From Selenomonadaceae bacterium (GTDB lineage: Bacteria > Bacillota > Negativicutes > Selenomonadales > Selenomonadaceae), in contig JAFPCE010000251.1 of NCBI GenBank assembly GCA_017390245.1, positions 1 through 15,469 on the forward strand: a stretch of 15,469 nt of DNA, written 5' to 3'. Positions 1 to 6,244 of the stretch are shown in pieces. The notes below the pieces were generated by a model. It saw nothing but the letters and a program-made list of their open reading frames with translations. It made no database searches and had not been told where the DNA came from. The position numbers and the translations under genes are program-made. How positions within the stretch are numbered: the first letter of the stretch is position 1; each line of letters begins with the position of its first letter.

Positions 1-108
1 ACCACATTGGCAGCATTGGAAGAAGGACGATTACTGGTAGCAGATTCAGCAGCACCACGATATAAAACCATGGCTGAATTAAAGGATGCATTAGACGATG
101 AAGTATGA
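1..108 (+). CDS. RelB/DinJ-type antitoxin, C-terminal end only (partial)
   Basis: Frame 1 is open from the window edge to a TGA at 106-108 and gives 35 residues, including ALEEGRLLVAD and MAELKDALDDE. This resembles the C-terminal end of RelB/DinJ family antitoxins, which neutralise YafQ/RelE-type ribosome-dependent mRNA endonucleases and repress their own operon. The DNA-binding N-terminus lies outside the window. The stop overlaps the start of the next gene by 11 bases (ATG at 98), the usual antitoxin-toxin coupling. That coupling and the identity of the downstream toxin fragment support the call; the fragment alone would be too short. As the toxin is broken, this antitoxin may be an orphan. 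Confidence 0.6.
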   Translation, partial: TTLAALEEGRLLVADSAAPRYKTMAELKDALDDEV

Positions 109-436
109 AATCCAATTTACCAGCCAGTTTAAGAAGGATTTAAAGTTAGCTAAGAAGCAGAATAAGGATATAGATAAATTAATGTCTGTAATTGAAAAAA
201 TAGCCAGAGGGGAGTCCTTGGAAGCAAAATTTAACCCGCTGGGCCAGGCCCTTATTCAGCATTTTGAAATCCTAGGCGGAAATTTTCCTTGGAATAGGAT
301 CAAAGGGAAAAAGCCTTTCATTAAATTTGCCATTCTTGTAGATGCCAAATTTTACGTCGTAACGAGCCAGCTGTTCATTAATGACATCCTTTTGTGTCAG
401 CAGTTCATCCATACGCATTCACTTCCTAAACTGTGA
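98..436 (+). pseudogene. YafQ-type toxin, 5' fragment running into unrelated sequence
   Basis: The open frame codes for 112 residues, but only about the first 45 look like a YafQ-family toxin (MKYEIQFTSQFKKDLKLAKK, then a helix ending near LEAKF). Family members continue with a core carrying the catalytic histidines, an aspartate and a C-terminal THSDLF-like end, and are usually ~90 residues. None of that is present. From about base 231 the frame reads through the antisense strand of a different gene remnant (231-418), so residues ~46-112 are probably not a real protein sequence. The expected product is a non-functional toxin. The join lies in an A/T-rich stretch near 226-234, which could be a small-homology deletion point. 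Confidence 0.7.
231..418 (-). pseudogene. Remnant of circularly permuted ATP-grasp protein (N-terminal part)
   Basis: Read on the minus strand from ATG at 418 (or 412), the sequence gives an N-terminus containing ARYDVKFGIYKNGKFNERLF, then PFDPIPRKISA, then a TAG (forward CTA at 272-274), then DFKMLNKGLAQRVK in the same frame. The order F-x-Y ... ER-FPFDPIPR-I ... GL-QRV is what I know from the N-terminus of the circularly permuted ATP-grasp family (DUF404/DUF407-type), which in intact form has several hundred residues. The homology stops at about base 231, where the sequence becomes the YafQ fragment. An AGGAAG ribosome binding site precedes the start. So this is a stub with a nonsense mutation and a lost 3' end. 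Its promoter at 520-549 is still intact. Confidence 0.6.
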
Positions 437-437
437 G

Positions 438-485
438 AAAACAAAAAGCGAGCCTGCAACGGAAATACATCCATTGCCAGCTCGC
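438..485 (-). terminator. Terminator-like hairpin in leader of the ATP-grasp remnant
   Basis: On the minus strand, GCGAGCTGGCAA (485-474) can pair with TTGCAGGCTCGC (459-448): six GC-rich pairs, a G-U wobble, one mismatch and four more pairs, with a 14-base loop. A T-rich run (TTTTTGTTTT, 447-438) follows directly. That is the shape of an intrinsic terminator. It lies between the minus-strand promoter and the remnant's start codon, so it could have been a leader attenuator. In the present state it would yield an RNA of roughly 75 bases. Confidence 0.5.
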
Positions 486-519
486 AACTATGCAAAAATA
501 ATATACAATTTATGCTATT

Positions 520-549
520 ATTATACAGTAAATCTAATAAAAGTGTCAA
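520..549 (-). promoter_or_regulatory. Near-consensus sigma-70/sigma-A promoter, minus strand
   Basis: The minus strand has TTGACA at 549-544 and TATAAT at 525-520, separated by 18 bases. Both hexamers are perfect. Transcription would start near 513 and run into the hairpin at 485-448 and the ATP-grasp remnant. No intact gene now lies downstream in this direction within the window. Confidence 0.65.
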
Positions 550-709
550 GTAAATGTTATTATTAATGGATAAATGTTTTCTTGCAAGCTACAACTAAGA
601 AGGTTTGTCTAAATATTATCTTATGGAAGCAATATTATCTGTACTATACCAGGCAGATTTGCTAGAATAAAAGCAAACTAATGTATTACAGTTATGAGGT
701 GGTGAGTTT

Positions 710-1690
710 GTGCTGAAAAATCATGTGAGGTGGATTATGCATGTGGATATGGATGCCTTTTATGCTTCGGTGGAGCAGCTGGATCATGAGGAGTACCGTG
801 GCAAGCCAGTAATTGTGGCAGGCATAGGCAAGCGGGGCGTAGTGTCTACCTGTTCCTATGAAGCCAGGAAATTTGGCGTCCATTCTGCCATGCCTACAGC
901 TAAAGCCTTGAAGCTCTGTCCCCAGGGAATTTTTGTAGAAGGAAATTTTAAGCGGTATGGCGAGGTATCCAGGGCAATTTTTAAGATTTTCGATGATTAC
1001 TCACCACTGGTAGAACCACTGTCTATAGATGAAGCCTTTCTGGATATTACTGGCATGGAAAATCTTATGGCATCACCTAAGGAATATGCCCAGCGTTTAA
1101 AGGCAGAGATACTGGAAAAAACAGGTATAGTGGCTTCGGTGGGCATTGCGCCCAATAAATTCCTGGCAAAGATTGCTTCAGATTTAGAAAAGCCCAATGG
1201 TTTAACCATCATTCCCCATGACAAGGTGCAGGAATGTCTGGACCCATTGCCAGTTAAGCGTATCTGGGGTGTAGGTGCCAAGCTGAATCACCAGCTGTCC
1301 CTGCTGGGCATCAATACCATAGGACAGCTGCGGCAGGCAGATTACAAGCGGCTGGTAAAGCAGGTAGGGGATAACAGGGCACAGAAGCTGGCCCAGCTGG
1401 CACAAGGGCTGGATGACAGGCCTGTAGCACCACGAGACAAGGCTAAATCCATTGGCCATGAGGTAACCTTCGGGGAGGATTTGTACTGCCAAGAGGATGA
1501 GGAGCAGGTGCTGCTGGATTTGGCTGTAAGAGTAGGCTGGCGGCTGCGGCAGGCCGGCTTTAAGGCAAAAACCGTACAGCTGAAGCTTAGAAAGGGAGAT
1601 TTTACCACCTACACCAGGCAGAAGCAGCTTTATGATGCCTCAAATTTTGACGAGGATATTTTCCAGGCAGCAGTGGAGCTGTTCCGGTAG
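710..1690 (+). CDS. dinB: DNA polymerase IV (Y-family), truncated by in-frame amber codon
   Basis: Error-prone translesion polymerase of the DinB family. The 326-residue product begins at GTG 710 behind GAGGTGG (696-702); ATG 737 is an alternative start. HVDMDAFYASVEQ (residues 11-23) carries metal-binding Asp13 and a Tyr18 at the steric gate that excludes ribonucleotides. SIDEAFLDI (105-113) supplies Asp107 and Glu108. The thumb region with helix-hairpin-helix (KRIWGVGAKL) and most of the little-finger domain follow. The frame then stops at TAG 1688-1690, although recognisable sequence continues in the same frame to 1870. Intact homologues are usually about 350-410 residues; readthrough would give 386. 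The truncated form lacks the last little-finger strands and the tail where the beta-clamp motif lies, so activity in the cell is doubtful although the catalytic core is intact. Confidence 0.88.
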   Translation: MLKNHVRWIMHVDMDAFYASVEQLDHEEYRGKPVIVAGIGKRGVVSTCSYEARKFGVHSAMPTAKALKLCPQGIFVEGNFKRYGEVSRAIFKIFDDYSPLVEPLSIDEAFLDITGMENLMASPKEYAQRLKAEILEKTGIVASVGIAPNKFLAKIASDLEKPNGLTIIPHDKVQECLDPLPVKRIWGVGAKLNHQLSLLGINTIGQLRQADYKRLVKQVGDNRAQKLAQLAQGLDDRPVAPRDKAKSIGHEVTFGEDLYCQEDEEQVLLDLAVRVGWRLRQAGFKAKTVQLKLRKGDFTTYTRQKQLYDASNFDEDIFQAAVELFR

Positions 1691-1870
1691 CTGGGCATAT
1701 ATGCAGGTATCCGGCTGCTGGGAGTGTCCACCACAGGCTTTGATGCACCAGATATGGGGTCATTATTTACGGATACTACGAAAAAGCAGAATCTGTATGA
1801 TGCCCTGGATAGTATTAATCAGCGGTTTGGCAAGCAGGGAGTAATTAGGGCGAAGCTATTGAAAAAATAG
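1691..1870 (+). pseudogene. Detached C-terminal part of dinB (same frame after the amber)
   Basis: Directly after the TAG at 1688-1690, the same frame continues for 59 codons to a TAG at 1868-1870. It contains GIRLLGVSTTGF, which matches the final little-finger strand typical of Pol IV (RLLGVS), then PDMGSLF, which sits where the QL-LF-type beta-clamp binding motif is expected, then a typical tail (LYDALDSINQRFGKQGVI). No second stop or frameshift occurs. A single base change (for example CAG or TGG to TAG) therefore explains the break. No ribosome binding site suggests independent translation. Confidence 0.75.
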
Positions 1871-1872
1871 GG

Positions 1873-1911
1873 CAACGAAAAGGGCCGGTGCTTTGCACCG
1901 GCCCTTTCGTT
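1873..1911. terminator. Bidirectional intrinsic terminator between dinB and amt
   Basis: CAACGAAAAGGGCCGGTGC and GCACCGGCCCTTTCGTTG form an 18-base-pair stem with one bulged A and a TTT loop. It lies 3 bases after the dinB remnant stop and about 75 bases beyond the stop of the convergent transporter gene. The U tracts on each side are short, but the stem is very GC-rich, so it can serve both converging genes. Confidence 0.75.
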
Positions 1912-1985
1912 GTGTGTGTATTAGATATGGTTGTTAGGGAAATAAAGTAAAATGGGATAACCGGGGCGAATCGGCTCTCTCAGCA

Positions 1986-3803
1986 TTACTTTTCAGGCTC
2001 AATAGGCTTGTCCTGTAATGCATCATAGCCTTCTTCACCAGTACGAATCTTCACTACGTTGTCCATAGAAGCAACGAAAATCTTGCCGTCGCCATAGTGG
2101 CCAGTGTAGAGAATCTTCTTTGCCACATTGATGATAGTAGCAGGAGAGATTTTAGATACTACAATATCAATGCGAACCTTAGGGATCAGCTTGGAGGCAA
2201 CAGCAGAACCACGGTACATCTCGCCGTGACCCTTCTGGATACCATAACCAAGAACTCTTGTTACTGTCATGCCAGTGATACCGATGGCCTCCAGAGCAAC
2301 CTTGAGACGTTCAAAGCGCTCTTCAGAGGTAACAATAGTAACACAGGATATGCTGCTAGAAGCACCAGCAGGAGAAGGGACTTCACTAACTGGAACCTCA
2401 GGAGCAGAAGCTATTTCAGCTGCCATGGACAAAGCATCCTTGGAAGCATCACCCACAGGGATAGGAGCGTCAAATGCATCACCGGTAATGAAGCCTGCAT
2501 AAGCAGAGGACAAACCATGCTCAGATGCATCCAGACCAGCAATCTCGTCAGCCTTATCAACACGAAGACCAACAGTTGCCTTTACAACAGAGAAGATAAT
2601 GAACATTGCTACAGCAGTATAAGCTGCAACAGAAACAACACCAATAATCTGGGTAATTAAGAAATCACCGCTGCCAGTATAGAGAAGACCATCCTCTACA
2701 GCGAAAACACCAGTTAAGATAGTACCAACGGCACCGCAGATACCATGTACGGAAACAGCACCAACAGGGTCATCAATGTGGAGCTTCTGGTCAATAAACT
2801 CAACGGCGAAAACAACAATCACACCAGAGATAACGCCAATGGCGAAGGAACCAGCTACGCTAACCAAGTCGCAGCCTGCGGTGATACCAACCAGACCAGC
2901 TAAAGCACCGTTCATGGTCATGGAAACATCAGGCTTGCCGTAACGAGCCCAGGTAATGAACATTGCAGTCATAGCTGCAGCTGCAGGAGCCATGTTAGTA
3001 TTAACTAAAATGGAACCGATGGAAGTAAGAACATCATCGCCAGTAGCACAAACGGTAGAAGCACCGTTGAAGCCGAACCAGCCGAACCAGAGGATAAATA
3101 CACCAAGGCCAGCCAAAGTCAGGTTGTGGCCAGGAATACCATTGGAAGAACCATCCTTGTTGTACTTGCCAATGCGGGCACCAACAAGATATGCACCAAC
3201 CAGGGCAGCAACACCGCCTACCATGTGAACTACAGTAGAACCAGCGAAATCATGGAAGCCTAACTCGGAGAGCCAGCCACCGCCCCATGCCCAGTGACCA
3301 GTAACAGGATAAACCAGGATACAAAGAGCAACGCTGTATATGAGATAAGCTGCAAACTTAGTACGCTCTGCCATGGCACCAGATACGATGGTGGAAGAGG
3401 TAGCACAGAATACAGTCTGGAAAATCAAATATGCTAATGCTGGATAACCAACATCCTCAGCTACATCCCAGTGCTGGAAGAATAAATCAGGAGTACCGAT
3501 GAAACCGCCGATATCATCGCCAAACATCAGGCCAAAGCCGATAACCCAGAAGAAGATAGAACCTAAACAAAGGTCCGAGAAGTTCTTCATGGCAATGTTG
3601 CCGGCATTTTTAGCACGGGTCAAGCCACTTTCTACCATGGCGAAACCTGGCTGCATGAAGAATACCAGGCTGGCGCCAAGCAAAACCCAAATAGTATCCG
3701 CTGAGGAAAAATGTTCTGTGCCGTCAGCAGCTAAAGCAATGGCAGGAGCCATGGCTGTCACAAAAGCTGCGAGGCCAGATGCATGCTTTCTAAGACTAAA
3801 CAT
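1986..3803 (-). CDS. amt: Ammonium transporter with fused C-terminal PII domain
   Basis: This 605-residue membrane protein conducts ammonium/ammonia across the cytoplasmic membrane. Residues 1-26 look like a signal peptide ending ALA. An Amt channel of about eleven helices follows, with the family signature DFAGSTVVHM carrying pore His193 and the second pore histidine, His353, in SVHGICGA. The usual Amt cytoplasmic tail (ASEHGLSSAY) ends near 436. A Pro/Ala/Ser-rich linker (about 446-485) then leads to a complete PII domain (about 486-595) with a T-loop (QKGHGEMYRG) that keeps the uridylylation-type Tyr530. In most bacteria PII (GlnK) is a separate protein that plugs Amt when nitrogen is plentiful; here one Amt trimer would carry its own PII trimer (inference). 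ATG 3803 follows an AAAGGAT ribosome binding site. No separate glnK or glnB is in the window. Confidence 0.95.
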   Translation of the reverse strand: MFSLRKHASGLAAFVTAMAPAIALAADGTEHFSSADTIWVLLGASLVFFMQPGFAMVESGLTRAKNAGNIAMKNFSDLCLGSIFFWVIGFGLMFGDDIGGFIGTPDLFFQHWDVAEDVGYPALAYLIFQTVFCATSSTIVSGAMAERTKFAAYLIYSVALCILVYPVTGHWAWGGGWLSELGFHDFAGSTVVHMVGGVAALVGAYLVGARIGKYNKDGSSNGIPGHNLTLAGLGVFILWFGWFGFNGASTVCATGDDVLTSIGSILVNTNMAPAAAAMTAMFITWARYGKPDVSMTMNGALAGLVGITAGCDLVSVAGSFAIGVISGVIVVFAVEFIDQKLHIDDPVGAVSVHGICGAVGTILTGVFAVEDGLLYTGSGDFLITQIIGVVSVAAYTAVAMFIIFSVVKATVGLRVDKADEIAGLDASEHGLSSAYAGFITGDAFDAPIPVGDASKDALSMAAEIASAPEVPVSEVPSPAGASSSISCVTIVTSEERFERLKVALEAIGITGMTVTRVLGYGIQKGHGEMYRGSAVASKLIPKVRIDIVVSKISPATIINVAKKILYTGHYGDGKIFVASMDNVVKIRTGEEGYDALQDKPIEPEK

Positions 3804-3835
3804 AAGACCAAATCCTTTCGGTTTTATCAGAAAAT

Positions 3836-3877
3836 AAAAAAGGCCTGAACATGAATCTAGCTAAAATTCATATTCAG
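3836..3877 (-). terminator. Leader terminator/attenuator ahead of amt
   Basis: On the minus strand, CTGAATATGAAT pairs with ATTCATGTTCAG (3877-3845) through 12 pairs, one a G-U wobble, with a nine-base loop. GGCC and a run of six T (3841-3836) follow. The structure lies downstream of the amt promoter and upstream of its start codon, so it must be bypassed for amt to be expressed. A second smaller hairpin precedes it on the RNA (AAGGATATG with CATACCTT, 3920-3945). A two-hairpin leader is compatible with regulated antitermination, as in ANTAR-protein-controlled nitrogen genes. The loops do not clearly match the ANTAR hexaloop pattern, so the regulator is unknown. Confidence 0.6.
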
Positions 3878-3952
3878 ACTTCATCGTCATAAAACACTAT
3901 ATAATTTCTATCTACAAGGTATGCCTGCAGTACATATCCTTAAGATGGTCCT

Positions 3953-3981
3953 AGAATAGCACTTTGAAATTCTGCTGTCAA
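3953..3981 (-). promoter_or_regulatory. amt promoter
   Basis: The minus strand has TTGACA at 3981-3976 and TATTCT at 3958-3953 with 17-base spacing, giving a transcript start near 3946 and a leader of about 140 bases. The -35 is perfect and the -10 is one base from TATACT/TATAAT-type elements. It points away from the uvrB promoter in the same intergenic stretch. Confidence 0.7.
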
Positions 3982-4024
3982 CACTTTTAAAATTGTATAC
4001 AAAATATATTTTTCAAAAATAATG

Positions 4025-4033
4025 TGCTATAAT
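4025..4033 (+). promoter_or_regulatory. uvrBAC promoter (extended -10)
   Basis: TGCTATAAT at 4025-4033 is a perfect -10 hexamer with the TG extension; no good -35 is found 16-18 bases upstream. Transcription would begin near 4040 and run about 70 bases to uvrB. Bases 4021-4034 are identical to the rubredoxin promoter core at 11096-11109. A stretch just downstream (GATAGTATGTTC, 4037-4048) matches 9 of 12 positions of a Bacillus-type GAAC-N4-GTTC LexA box, but its left half is poor, so SOS control is only a possibility. Confidence 0.6.
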
Positions 4034-4111
4034 ACGGATAGTATGTTCTGATAGAAAATTCATTTCTTAATATAAATACAAGCATAAAATACATGAGAGG
4101 ATGGTTCAGGT

Positions 4112-6193
4112 ATGTTGCCAAAATTAAATAATCTGGAATTAGACCAGTCAGTTCCCTTTAAGGTAGTTGCTCCCTTTGAGCCTATGGGTGACCAGCCCCA
4201 GGCCATAGATGAACTGGCTGCAGGCATAGAAAACGGGCAGGAAGCCCAGGTGCTTTTAGGTGCAACAGGTACAGGCAAAACCTTTACTATTGCCAAGCTC
4301 ATAGAAAAGGTGCAGCGGCCAACACTGGTCATTGCCCACAATAAAACACTGGCTGCCCAGCTGGCCAGCGAGTTTAAAGCATTTTTCCCAGATAACTATG
4401 TTGGCTACTTCGTCAGCTACTACGATTACTATCAGCCAGAGGCCTATATCGCCTCCACTGATACTTATATTGAAAAGGACGCATCCATTAATGATGAAAT
4501 TGATGAGTTGCGCCATTCTGCTACCTGCTCCTTGTTTGAGCGCCGGGATGTTATTATTGTGGCCAGCGTATCCTGCATTTATGGCTTAGGTTCTCCGGAA
4601 AGCTACCATGAAATGGTTTTATCCCTGCATAAGGGACAGGAAGTGGACAGAGATGCCATACTCAGACGTTTAATTACCATGCAGTATGAACGCAATGACC
4701 TGGTGCTGGAGCGTGGCAATTTCCGTGTCCGTGGAGATGTCATAGAGGTTTTCCCAGCTGGCTACAACAACCGGGGTGTCCGCATTGAGCTTTTTGGTGA
4801 TGAAGTGGACAGAATTCTGGAATTTGATATTTTAACTGGCAGTGTTTTCGGCGAAAGAATTCATTCCATGATTTTCCCAGCATCTCATTACGTTACTGCC
4901 AAGGAGGACCTGGATATTGCCATGGAAACCATCCGGGAGGAAATGGAGCAGCAGGTTAAGCTCTTTAAGGAACAGGGCAAGCTCATTGAGGCTCAGCGCA
5001 TAGAGCAGAGAACTAATTACGACCTGGAAATGATTCAGGAAATGGGGTATTGTTCTGGCATCGAAAATTATTCCAGGCATTTAACCCACCGCCAGCCAGG
5101 GGAAGCGCCTTTCAGCCTGCTGGATTACTTCCCAGATGATTTTCTCATGGTTATTGATGAGTCCCATGTAACATTGCCACAGGTCAGGGCCATGTATGCC
5201 GGTGACCGCTCCAGAAAGGAATCACTGGTAGGCAACGGCTTCCGTCTGCCATCTGCCTTTGATAACAGACCGCTGAAATTTGAGGAATTTGAGCAGCGCA
5301 TTAATCAGGTAGTATATGTTTCCGCTACTCCGGCTAAGTACGAGCTGGAGCATGGCCAGCAGGTGGTGCAGCAGATTATCCGTCCAACAGGACTGCTGGA
5401 TCCAGAGGTGGAAATCAGGCCACTGGAGGGGCAGATTGATGACCTCTTAGGAGAAATCAAGGACAGAATTGCCAAGGACCAGCGTGTGCTGGTAACTACT
5501 TTAACTAAAAAGATGGCAGAAAACCTTACAGAGTATCTGAAGGACATGGGCATTAAGGTGCGTTATCTCCACTCAGATATTGCCACTATTGAAAGAGCAG
5601 AAATTATCAAGTCTCTGCGCCAGGGTGAATTTGATGTGCTGGTAGGTATAAATCTGCTGCGGGAAGGTCTGGATATGCCAGAGGTTTCCCTGGTGGCTAT
5701 TCTGGATGCTGATAAGGAAGGCTTCCTGCGTTCTGATACTTCCCTCATTCAGACTATTGGCCGTGCTGCTCGTAACGCAGAGGGAAAGGTTATCATGTAT
5801 GCGGATAATATTACCGATTCCATGCAGAGGGCTATGGACGAAACCGCCCGCCGCCGTCAGGTGCAGGATGAATTTAACAAGGAACATGGTATTGTGCCAA
5901 AAACCATCGTTAAGCCAATTAAGGATTTAATTGAAATCACTCTGGTGGCAGAGGAGGATGGCCAGTACAAAGTGGATGTGGATGCCACCGCCAAGGCTGC
6001 AGCTAAAAATCTGAAGCGGCCAAATAAGAAAATGACCAAGAAGGAGCAGGAGGCTCTGTACAAGGCATTAATGAAGGAGATGCAGGCAGCCTCCAGGGCA
6101 CTGGAATTTGAGAGAGCAGCTCAGCTCCGTGACATGGTTTTTGAATTAGAGGATGCCATGGGGAAAAAGAGCAGCCGTAAAAAGAAGAAATAG
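4112..6193 (+). CDS. uvrB: Excinuclease ABC subunit B
   Basis: UvrB is the central damage-verifying helicase-like subunit of nucleotide excision repair. It is loaded by UvrA, clamps the damaged strand and recruits UvrC. The 693-residue product has the usual family length. Walker A GATGTGKT is at 50-57. The aromatic beta-hairpin that is inserted between DNA strands reads YFVSYYDYYQPEAYI (99-113). The DESH motif is at 349-352. The helicase motif region GINLLREGLDMPEVSL lies near 510-530. A C-terminal UVR domain (about 643-680, ALEFERAAQLRD) binds UvrA or UvrC. It ends in a lysine-rich tail. Start ATG 4112 is preceded by GAGAGG at somewhat long spacing (about 11 bases). It is the first gene of uvrB-uvrA-uvrC, with 51 bases to uvrA. 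Confidence 0.98.
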   Translation: MLPKLNNLELDQSVPFKVVAPFEPMGDQPQAIDELAAGIENGQEAQVLLGATGTGKTFTIAKLIEKVQRPTLVIAHNKTLAAQLASEFKAFFPDNYVGYFVSYYDYYQPEAYIASTDTYIEKDASINDEIDELRHSATCSLFERRDVIIVASVSCIYGLGSPESYHEMVLSLHKGQEVDRDAILRRLITMQYERNDLVLERGNFRVRGDVIEVFPAGYNNRGVRIELFGDEVDRILEFDILTGSVFGERIHSMIFPASHYVTAKEDLDIAMETIREEMEQQVKLFKEQGKLIEAQRIEQRTNYDLEMIQEMGYCSGIENYSRHLTHRQPGEAPFSLLDYFPDDFLMVIDESHVTLPQVRAMYAGDRSRKESLVGNGFRLPSAFDNRPLKFEEFEQRINQVVYVSATPAKYELEHGQQVVQQIIRPTGLLDPEVEIRPLEGQIDDLLGEIKDRIAKDQRVLVTTLTKKMAENLTEYLKDMGIKVRYLHSDIATIERAEIIKSLRQGEFDVLVGINLLREGLDMPEVSLVAILDADKEGFLRSDTSLIQTIGRAARNAEGKVIMYADNITDSMQRAMDETARRRQVQDEFNKEHGIVPKTIVKPIKDLIEITLVAEEDGQYKVDVDATAKAAAKNLKRPNKKMTKKEQEALYKALMKEMQAASRALEFERAAQLRDMVFELEDAMGKKSSRKKKK

Positions 6194-6244
6194 AAAAATA
6201 AGAGATTAAATGGTTTATTAATTAGAAAATATAAGAGGCTATAT

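Noticed and set aside
1632..1844. Separate 70-codon gene after dinB
   Set aside because: It is in another frame over the dinB C-terminal remnant; the dinB frame itself carries the recognisable Pol IV sequence there.
710..1870. Amber codon in dinB read as pyrrolysine
   Set aside because: uvrB and tadA end in TAG as a normal stop, and no special context or downstream element is visible; a point mutation is simpler.
2097..2660. 187-codon plus-strand open frame inside amt
   Set aside because: It is antisense to the well-supported Amt-PII gene, has a low-complexity composition rich in Asn, Ser and Arg, and has no ribosome binding site; a shadow of codon bias.
3836..3945. Canonical ANTAR target RNA (two hexaloop hairpins) in the amt leader
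   Set aside because: The two hairpins have seven- to nine-base loops, and the second does not place A and G at the expected loop positions, so the specific assignment is not supported.
4037..4048. LexA/SOS box candidate downstream of the uvrB -10
   Set aside because: Only 9 of 12 positions match the Bacillus-type GAAC-N4-GTTC box and the left half-site is poor; no similar box is seen before dinB. Not strong enough for a separate feature.
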